From the NCBI RefSeq assembly GCF_937873765.1, contig NZ_CALMZC010000020.1:22384-86383 (forward strand): a stretch of DNA of 64,000 nucleotides, written 5' to 3'. Made by a program: the position numbers and the translations under genes. Below the pieces are notes generated by a model that was given only the letters and a program-made list of their open reading frames with translations, searched no databases and was not told the DNA's origin. Below, in pieces: positions 58,004 to 64,000 of the stretch (position 1 is the stretch's first letter; each line of letters begins with the position of its first letter). Origin of the DNA: an uncultured Thiothrix sp. (GTDB lineage Bacteria > Pseudomonadota > Gammaproteobacteria > Thiotrichales > Thiotrichaceae).

Positions 58004-58957
58004 ATGACAATTTCACACATCCAGCGGGTGTTTTTGGTCGAAGATGACCAAGGTACTCTGAATCGTTTAGCAGATATTATCCGTACCCAATCCAGTTTAA
58101 ATTTAGTAGGCATGGCTAGTACTTACACGGATGCTTCTAAATGGTTGGAAAACAATAGCTTAGATGTGTTGCTAACTGATTTGGGTCTGCCAGATGGCAA
58201 TGGTAAGCAACTAATCGAACAAACTCGTGAGCAACACCCGAAAGCAGAAGTCATGGTGATCTCTCGCTTTGGTGATGAAAATAGTGTGGTGGAAGCGATT
58301 AAAGCAGGTGCCAGTGGCTATTTATTGAAAGATGAGCCAGCTACGCATATTGCAGAAGCTATTCAACAATTATTGCAAGGTGGATCACCGATTAGTCCAG
58401 CGATTGCGCGCTATATCTTGGATTATTTCCAGCAGGGCGATAGTGGGTCTGCTAGTAGCAGTGAAAATGATGCACTACTGACTCCTAAAGAAAAAATGGT
58501 GCTGCAATACATTTCACGCGGCTATTCCAATAAAGAAATTGCTCGTTCTTTAGATATTTCGCCGCATACAGTGGCCTCACATATTAAGCGTATTTACCAA
58601 AAATTAGAGGTGAATTCACGTAATGAAGCCGTGTTTGAAGGTTGGCGGATGGGGCAACTGAGTATGTTGCAAAACCAAGCTTCTCAACCTGCGCATAAAG
58701 ATGCCAAGCAAGTCGCTGAAGCGTTAAAAATGGGTGGCAAAAGCGGTGCAGAAATTCTTGATGTTTTAAAGATGGTTTTTGGCCTAGAGCTTGGACAATG
58801 CATTCAATGTTTACAACAACTGCATTATTCAGCCGGTGAAATTTTTGTGGCGGTACGTAAGAGCTTCAATGCAGATGATAAATCGATCATCCAAGCCATG
58901 CTGACTCAAGGGTTTAGCCATGAAGAGGCTTTAAAAGCGATGTTAGATCAGTTATAG
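58004..58957 (+). CDS. NarL/FixJ-type response regulator with C-terminal 29-residue helical repeats
   Basis: A 317-residue protein; ATG 58004 follows GAGGA (57991-57995). Residues ~8-125: receiver domain with acidic pocket EDD, phosphoacceptor Asp59 (LLTDLGLPDG) and Lys of YLLKDEP. Residues ~160-225: LuxR-type HTH (LTPKEKMVLQYISRGYSNKEIARSLDISPHTVASHIKRIYQKL). An added tail (~235-317) shows a 29-residue repeat: SGAEI, SAGEI and SHEEA at exactly equal spacing, each followed by a hydrophobic helix and FGL/FNA. The histidine kinase follows 35 bp downstream. Probably controls the DUF4360 genes and its own operon through the shared palindrome. Confidence 0.9.
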   Translation: MTISHIQRVFLVEDDQGTLNRLADIIRTQSSLNLVGMASTYTDASKWLENNSLDVLLTDLGLPDGNGKQLIEQTREQHPKAEVMVISRFGDENSVVEAIKAGASGYLLKDEPATHIAEAIQQLLQGGSPISPAIARYILDYFQQGDSGSASSSENDALLTPKEKMVLQYISRGYSNKEIARSLDISPHTVASHIKRIYQKLEVNSRNEAVFEGWRMGQLSMLQNQASQPAHKDAKQVAEALKMGGKSGAEILDVLKMVFGLELGQCIQCLQQLHYSAGEIFVAVRKSFNADDKSIIQAMLTQGFSHEEALKAMLDQL

Positions 58958-58992
58958 CGAATGCTCAGATTCATTCGTAAAGGACTGTGCTT

Positions 58993-60999
58993 TTGAAAAA
59001 TATTATTGATTTACGGGTAGCCGCTCGCTTGGGTGCGTGGCCGGTTCTGTTGTTAGTAGGCATTTGCTTAGTGCTAGGTTGGCAACTTACCACGGTGCGT
59101 TACCAACCACCTGCAGACGGTACTCTAAGCCGGAATAATGCCACGCTTGTGGTGGCTGACCCTGCTGCTTGCCCCTCAAGCATCGACGACAATCTAGCTA
59201 CTGCGGATATCGCTCTGCCTTTAGCAGACGTTTTAGGTAGTTGTGTGCAACATTCCTTGGAAAAAATTTCTCAAGGTAAAACTGTGAATCTGCCGCATGA
59301 GTGGCGTGATGAGTTTGCAGTGATACCGGAGCTAAAAATAGGGCAAGTAGTCTATCGAGTGAAAGTAGCTTTATCCACTGCACCTTCAGGCTTGTGGGGC
59401 TTGGTATTACCCGCAACAGGTGGCGATCCGGCTGTATTTGTGAATGGCAAATTGATTGGCTGGGGTGGCAGCTTTCAAGCACCCGTAGCACGGAATACAA
59501 ACAGACCCTTGATGTTTGCCATTCCACAAGGTTTATTAAATCAAGGCGATAACTACTTTGATATTTATGTGGTGAGTCAACCTGCTAATGCTGGATTTTT
59601 GGATCGCTTGGTGATTGGGCGGGCAGAAGTGTTGGAAGCAAGTTATCAGCAGTACCACTTCTTCCGTTCTACCTTGCCACAAACGATTGCATTGGTTGTG
59701 TTTGTGTTGAGCTGTGCGATTGGTTTGCTGTGGCTGTATCGCCGCCAAGATATTGAATACGGTTTTTGTGCTTTAGGTGGTTTATTTTGGTCGCTATATA
59801 CACTCGATCAATTCGTAGTGCATATCGTTGGCAGCTATCGCTTTTGGGATTGGCTGAGTTTAGTGAGTTTAGGTGGTTTAAGTTTAGTCGCCGTGTTTTT
59901 TGTGCATCGCTTCTTACACCAACGACATTCCCGCACTGAGCGCACTGTGGTATGGGTTTTTGCTGTCGTAGCGGTTGTCTTGGCCGTCGTGCCTGAAGCT
60001 TGGTTTTATAACTTATTGCGCTTGGTAGCTTATCCGCTGATGTGTATGAGCTTGTTATATGTCCTGCTATTTTCAGCGCTTGAAGCTTGGAAAATCCGTA
60101 GTGCAGATTTATATGTACTGGTCGCAGCAGGTAGTGTGGTAGCACTGTTAGCTATCTATGACTGGATGGTGATTTTGAATCTGGGGTCGCTGGCTTATGG
60201 GCGATTTTTACACTTCGGTGCACCGTTTGTCTTGCTCGCCTTTGGGTGGATTTTGTTACAGCGCTTTGTACGTTCTTTACAGGCCATGGAAAGTTTCAAT
60301 GCGCAATTGATTGAGCTGAACCAAGAATTAGAAGAGCGCGTTGAAGAGAAGACCCGCAAGATTGCGCAAAGCTATGAAACAATCCGGATTCTGGGGCAGG
60401 AGCAAGTGTTATTGCATGAGCGCTCACGGATTATGCGCGATATGCATGATGGAATTGGTGTGTATCTGACTAGCATGTTACGGCAGTTAGAAAGCGGTAC
60501 GGTGGATCGGGAGCAATTGAGCAATGCTGCTCACAATGCTTTAAACGATTTGCGTCTAATGATCGACTCATTAGGTAGTGCGAGTACCGATTTACCAGCG
60601 ATGCTTGGCATGTTCCGGACTCGGATTGGCGTCGCTTTAGATGCTTGTGGGGTCGAGTTGGAATGGGATGTAGATGAGTTGCCGCCCTTAACTGATTTTG
60701 GGCCAGAGCGTGCACTAAATTTATTAAGAATATTGCAGGAAGCGTTCACGAATGCCTTAAAACATTCAGGTGCTACTTGTATCCGCTTATCTGCTAAGTC
60801 GGAAACAAAACCAGAGGGCATAGGTCTAATTAATATCGAGGTCTGTGACAACGGCAAGGGCTTCAACTTAGGTGGAAGTGGCGGTAATGGATTGAAAAAT
60901 ATGCAGTACCGTGCACAAAAAATTAAAGCGGAATTCGCAATCAAGCCAAGTGCTGTCGGTACTTGTCTTGAGATCGGGTTACCCATTAACGGTGTATGA
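58993..60999 (+). CDS. Membrane sensor histidine kinase (7TM-DISM-like, HisKA_3)
   Basis: A 668-residue sensor. N-terminal membrane anchor (~13-30), a periplasmic domain to ~210 with a jelly-roll-like 7TMR-DISM extracellular feel (GDPAVFVNGKLIGWGG), seven predicted membrane helices (~225-435), a coiled coil (NQELEERVEEKTRKIAQSYETI), then HisKA_3 with the phospho-His485 in RIMRDMHDGIGVYL and an HATPase with N-box LQEAFTNALKHSG and G-box DNGKGFNLGG. I use TTG 58993, eight bases after AAGGA; a GTG two codons earlier is too close to that site. Cognate to the upstream response regulator. Confidence 0.9.
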   Translation: MKNIIDLRVAARLGAWPVLLLVGICLVLGWQLTTVRYQPPADGTLSRNNATLVVADPAACPSSIDDNLATADIALPLADVLGSCVQHSLEKISQGKTVNLPHEWRDEFAVIPELKIGQVVYRVKVALSTAPSGLWGLVLPATGGDPAVFVNGKLIGWGGSFQAPVARNTNRPLMFAIPQGLLNQGDNYFDIYVVSQPANAGFLDRLVIGRAEVLEASYQQYHFFRSTLPQTIALVVFVLSCAIGLLWLYRRQDIEYGFCALGGLFWSLYTLDQFVVHIVGSYRFWDWLSLVSLGGLSLVAVFFVHRFLHQRHSRTERTVVWVFAVVAVVLAVVPEAWFYNLLRLVAYPLMCMSLLYVLLFSALEAWKIRSADLYVLVAAGSVVALLAIYDWMVILNLGSLAYGRFLHFGAPFVLLAFGWILLQRFVRSLQAMESFNAQLIELNQELEERVEEKTRKIAQSYETIRILGQEQVLLHERSRIMRDMHDGIGVYLTSMLRQLESGTVDREQLSNAAHNALNDLRLMIDSLGSASTDLPAMLGMFRTRIGVALDACGVELEWDVDELPPLTDFGPERALNLLRILQEAFTNALKHSGATCIRLSAKSETKPEGIGLINIEVCDNGKGFNLGGSGGNGLKNMQYRAQKIKAEFAIKPSAVGTCLEIGLPINGV

Positions 61000-61078
61000 G
61001 TGGTTGTAGGTAAGTAAGCCAAAAGATTGAAAAAATAAAGGCTTCTATAAGTTGGTCGTCTATTTTGAGGATTTCGAT

Positions 61079-61438
61079 ATGTTTATTCAACGATTTACTA
61101 ATCAATTAATCTTGTTTGCGGGTCTTGCGTTTGCACCTGTGGTCTTTGCGGCGGATTTGGTGCCGACTAAAGTGGAGTATCAGCATGCCGAAGAAGCGGG
61201 TGGTAAAGGCAGTGATGTGATTAAACTCACTGCACCTAAAGCCTGTGCTGTATTTGATGACGCTCGTATTGTGTATACCAAACGGCGCTATGGTCAGGCT
61301 AATATCGTCAGTAAGCCGGCTTCTGGTTGTAATCCTGCGGGTGGGCAATGCAAGCTAGAGGTGAAATGGGAGCATGAGCCTGCAGGACGCTTGAATTATC
61401 AAGTGGAAATTAATTGGAAGCTGCAATCAAGTTGCTAA
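61079..61438 (+). CDS. Small secreted protein of unknown function
   Basis: A 119-residue protein with a Sec signal (LILFAGLAFAPVVFAAD) and a mature part of ~95 residues with four cysteines (PKACAV, SGCNPAGGQC, QSSC). It shows no family I can name. ATG 61079 follows GAGG. It may be co-regulated with the kinase operon but lies 79 bp downstream and could have its own promoter. Confidence 0.65.
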   Translation: MFIQRFTNQLILFAGLAFAPVVFAADLVPTKVEYQHAEEAGGKGSDVIKLTAPKACAVFDDARIVYTKRRYGQANIVSKPASGCNPAGGQCKLEVKWEHEPAGRLNYQVEINWKLQSSC

Positions 61439-61529
61439 GGAGCTAAATTTAAAGCTGCCGCGTAATGCTTGTGTTTCCCTAACTGCATCAAGTAGTATGC
61501 TTTGCAGATTTAATCACTGGAGGGACTCC

Positions 61530-62411
61530 ATGTTTCGCGGCAGTATGGTAGCACTGGTCACCCCTATGACCCACACAGGGGGCATTGACGAGCAAGCATT
61601 AGAAGCATTAGTAGCATTTCATATCGAAAATGGCACCGATGCTATTGTGGCGGTAGGGACGACTGGCGAATCTGCAACCCTTTCGCACAAAGAACATGGT
61701 TATGTCGTGAAGCGAGTTGTACAACTGGTTAATAAACGTATTCCAGTCATTGCAGGTACTGGTTCCAATAGCACGGATGAAGCGATTGAGCTGACTGAAG
61801 CGGCTATGCGGGATGGTGCTGATGCCTGCTTGTTAGTGACTCCTTATTACAATAAACCTCCGCAAGAAGGTTTATATCAGCACTATAAAAAGATCGCTGA
61901 AGCCGTGGCCATTCCCCAAATTCTTTATAATGTGCCTGGGCGCACCGGCTGTGATTTATTGCCTGAAACTATAGAACGCTTAGCCTCTATCTCTAATATT
62001 GTTGGAGTTAAAGAAGCAACCGGCAATATCGAGCGCGCACGTGATATTATGCAGCGCTGTGGCGAGCGTATGGACGTCTATAGTGGTGATGATGCTACGG
62101 CGATGGAGCTAATTCTGGCCGGTGGCAAGGGCAATATTTCGGTCACAGCAAATGTCGCACCAGCAGTAATGCATGCAATGTGTAAAGCGGCTCTAGCGGG
62201 TGATCGTGAAACCGCCGCGCGCATTGATGCTACTGTAGCTGATTTACATCGTGTTTTATTCTTAGAACCAAATCCAATTCCGGTAAAATGGGCTGTCCAC
62301 AAACTAGGCTTCGGTAGCGAAAGCTTGCGTTTACCTTTAGTACCTTTATCTGCAGCATTGCGTCCGACTATTTTAGCGGCGATGCAGAAAGCAGGACTTC
62401 AGTGCGCATAG
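61530..62411 (+). CDS. dapA: 4-hydroxy-tetrahydrodipicolinate synthase
   Basis: A 293-residue TIM-barrel enzyme condensing pyruvate with aspartate semialdehyde, first step of the diaminopimelate/lysine branch. The Schiff-base Lys161 (VGVKEATGN), Tyr133 (ILYNVPGRTG) and Thr/Thr/Tyr triad (GTTGES, YYNKPPQEGLYQHY) are present. ATG 61530 follows GGAGGGA. The usual dapA-bamC arrangement follows. Confidence 0.96.
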   Translation: MFRGSMVALVTPMTHTGGIDEQALEALVAFHIENGTDAIVAVGTTGESATLSHKEHGYVVKRVVQLVNKRIPVIAGTGSNSTDEAIELTEAAMRDGADACLLVTPYYNKPPQEGLYQHYKKIAEAVAIPQILYNVPGRTGCDLLPETIERLASISNIVGVKEATGNIERARDIMQRCGERMDVYSGDDATAMELILAGGKGNISVTANVAPAVMHAMCKAALAGDRETAARIDATVADLHRVLFLEPNPIPVKWAVHKLGFGSESLRLPLVPLSAALRPTILAAMQKAGLQCA

Positions 62412-62426
62412 GAGCAGCGAGGGTTT

Positions 62427-63107
62427 ATGATCAGCAGTAAAAGAGCACGTAGCACTTCAGTGACTGTGTTTGCTTTCAGTTCAGCAGTTCTTGTGTCAGG
62501 CTGTTCTTGGTTAAAAATTGATTCAGTTACAGATACAGTTAATTATCGCGGTAATAGTGGTTCGATCGCGAACTTGGAAATTCCACCGGGACTAACTGCG
62601 CCGGCTTTTGATTCTACCTATACGATTCAACGGCCTGTATCAGCTTCGGATGTACCTCCACCTACCCAAACAGCCATTGCTGTAGGGCAAAGTGGGGGGG
62701 GCATACCAACCGGTATGGGCGGCTTGAACTCAACGTTAAGTAGTTTGAAAGACGGCAATCCGGTGTTAGCAGTCGAGGGACGCTATGACCAAGTCTGGGC
62801 TAAAACGGGGCAGTCTTTAGGGCGAATGGGTTTAACAATTGCAAGTCAACAATATGAGCAAGGCATCTATACGGTGATTGATGCTAATACTGTTGATGAA
62901 GATAAAAATGTTGTTAGCCGCTTTATGTCTTATTTAAATTCCAAGATAGGTGACGGCAAAGCGACCGAAGGGGTTAGGTATCGTTTTATTATTGGTGATC
63001 GTGGTGAACAAAGTTTAATTGTGGTGAGTGATGAGGCAGGTAAGCCAGTCAACGTTGAAGAGGCTAGTGCTTTATTGGCTCGCCTGAAAACTGAACTTTC
63101 TCAATAA
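62427..63107 (+). CDS. bamC: Outer-membrane assembly lipoprotein BamC
   Basis: A 226-residue lipoprotein of the BAM complex. The lipobox LVSGC (Cys at ~residue 26) is followed by an extended segment with LEIPPGLTAP that contacts BamD in the family, then helix-grip-type domain(s). BamC is usually longer (two C-terminal domains); this form looks shortened to one. It is directly downstream of dapA, as in many gammaproteobacteria. Confidence 0.9.
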   Translation: MISSKRARSTSVTVFAFSSAVLVSGCSWLKIDSVTDTVNYRGNSGSIANLEIPPGLTAPAFDSTYTIQRPVSASDVPPPTQTAIAVGQSGGGIPTGMGGLNSTLSSLKDGNPVLAVEGRYDQVWAKTGQSLGRMGLTIASQQYEQGIYTVIDANTVDEDKNVVSRFMSYLNSKIGDGKATEGVRYRFIIGDRGEQSLIVVSDEAGKPVNVEEASALLARLKTELSQ

Positions 63108-63875
63108 ATGCTGAGATTTGCCTCTTTAGGTAGTGGCAGCAAAGGTAATGGAACTTTAATAGAATGCGGGTCAACTCGCATTCTTGTCGACTGCGGTTTC
63201 ACGCTCGCAGAAACTGAACGTCGTTTACAGCGCTTAGGCTGTTCAGCCGATTCGCTTAGCGCTATTTTAGTCACACACGAACATGGCGATCATGCTTTAG
63301 GTGTGGGGCGTTTATCCAGACGCTATCAAATTCCAGTCTGTTTAACGGTTGGCACTTGTAAAGCAATCAACGATAAGTCGTTTGCGCAAACTCAGTTTAT
63401 TAATCTTAAACAGTCTTTTGCTATTGGTGATTTAGAGATCACTCCTTTCTCTGTTCCGCATGATGCACGTGAGCCTTGCCAGTTTATACTTTCAGATGGT
63501 GCGATACGCTTAGGCATATTGACTGATACGGGTAGCTATACTGACGCTATGCTTGAGCAACTCAATGGCTTGCAAGGTTTAATGATTGAATGCAATTACG
63601 AAACCGAAATGTTGCGTCGTGGCTCTTATCCCTCTGCTTTGAAAGAACGGCTCGAGAGCCGCTATGGGCATTTATCCAATCAGCAAGTAGTGGAGCTACT
63701 CAAACAACTTAAGCTCGATAAGCTGCAATCCTTGGTAGCTTGCCATCTCAGTCAGATCAATAATCTACCAGAATATGCTTATGCAGCCCTTTGCAAAGGA
63801 GTAGGTGGTGAAAGGGATGGCATAAAAATAGCCAATCAACTGGAAGGTTTAGACTGGCAAACGTTAAATTATTAG
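63108..63875 (+). CDS. MBL-fold metallo-hydrolase (YycJ/WalJ-like)
   Basis: A 255-residue metallo-beta-lactamase-fold hydrolase. Metal motif THEHGDHA (~residues 57-64) and downstream His in SVPHDAREP and the Asp in GILTDTGSYTD complete a dizinc site; the N-terminal SLGSGSKGNGTLIECGSTRILVDCG is the YycJ hallmark. These act on nucleic acids or DNA-repair intermediates in some species. ATG starts directly after the bamC stop (TAAATG), so the three genes dapA-bamC-MBL are co-transcribed. Confidence 0.9.
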   Translation: MLRFASLGSGSKGNGTLIECGSTRILVDCGFTLAETERRLQRLGCSADSLSAILVTHEHGDHALGVGRLSRRYQIPVCLTVGTCKAINDKSFAQTQFINLKQSFAIGDLEITPFSVPHDAREPCQFILSDGAIRLGILTDTGSYTDAMLEQLNGLQGLMIECNYETEMLRRGSYPSALKERLESRYGHLSNQQVVELLKQLKLDKLQSLVACHLSQINNLPEYAYAALCKGVGGERDGIKIANQLEGLDWQTLNY

Positions 63876-63969
63876 AAAGCCTCAAAAATTTTTTCGAGCT
63901 TAACTAATTGAGTTCTAAGGCTTAAATTTTGACTGTCAAAAAAGCTTTAAAAAAACTTTATCAAGGTAG

Positions 63970-63997
63970 TTGACGGTAGATGTGTGGTCTGTATAAT
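63970..63997 (+). promoter_or_regulatory. Strong sigma-70 promoter reading out of the window
   Basis: TTGACG (63970-63975), a 16-bp spacer, and TATAAT (63992-63997) followed by GCG. The perfect -10 with a GC-rich discriminator is typical of stable-RNA or highly expressed genes, so a tRNA or similar may lie just beyond the window end. Confidence 0.8.
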
Positions 63998-64000
63998 GCG

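Overview
The window is a chromosomal stretch of a gammaproteobacterium, most likely a sulfur-oxidising filamentous type of the Thiotrichales (Thiothrix/Thiolinea/Thiofilum-like). That placement is an inference from the dapA-bamC order, the hynS-isp1-isp2-hynL hydrogenase layout known from purple sulfur bacteria, and the mix of polyphosphate, YceI/cytochrome b561 and copper genes. No rRNA, tRNA, CRISPR array, prophage or IS element was found.

1-9290: the 3' end of galU (cut by the window), an XRE-type regulator, a fatty-acid desaturase, then a minus-strand catabolic operon (MttB-family methyltransferase, DMGDH/sarcosine-dehydrogenase-type FAD-folate enzyme, PhnD-like binding protein without an export signal). 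A divergent TetR regulator and FAD oxidoreductase share an intergenic region with two copies of an operator-like 12-mer straddling a promoter. Together they suggest demethylation and oxidation of a methylated amine or betaine.

9291-15013: an accessory island. It carries a small antitoxin-like gene, a VapC-like PIN toxin broken by one TAG codon, a 1488-residue caspase/STAND-NTPase/TM/14xWD40 protein, and a divergent Trypco1 (CU044_2847-like) gene. It sits between two 68-bp copies of the 3' end of the FAD oxidoreductase gene. The distal copy still overlaps the convergent ABC transporter gene, so the island appears to have entered an ancestral convergent gene pair.

15078-26290: a Dpp/Opp-type ABC transporter (fused double ATPase, two permeases, Tat-type binding protein), an aldehyde dehydrogenase, a MaoC-like hotdog protein, an enolase-superfamily protein and a GMC oxidoreductase, probably part of the same catabolic programme. 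26298-35033: a TIR-TM-SPOR-like protein, HPPD, YceI/cytochrome b561, a possible structured leader RNA before a GAF/winged-helix regulator, a small membrane protein, and copA-copZ.

35222-49216: an AT-rich glycosyltransferase with the remnant of a diverged sister copy; a minus-strand run tupABC-moaD-moaE-(deiminase-like pseudoenzyme)-GNAT for tungstate/molybdate uptake and molybdopterin synthesis; an AAC(3)-I-like acetyltransferase; an encapsulated-ferritin (EncFtn) homologue without a shell gene or visible cargo tag; crcB; beta-carbonic anhydrase; PIN-PhoH; bcp; ppk1.

49307-60999: three secreted DUF4360 paralogues surround a group-1e-type [NiFe] hydrogenase cluster (hypC, protease, hupH-like, hynS-isp1-isp2-hynL). 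All three paralogues, and the adjacent NarL-type two-component system, carry a CCCCTNNNNNAGGGG-type palindrome at a similar promoter distance, pointing to one local regulon. 61079-64000: a small secreted protein, dapA, bamC, an MBL-fold hydrolase and a strong sigma-70 promoter reading out of the window. Start codons were moved from the longest possible frame where a ribosome-binding site decided it; identity values are by eye.
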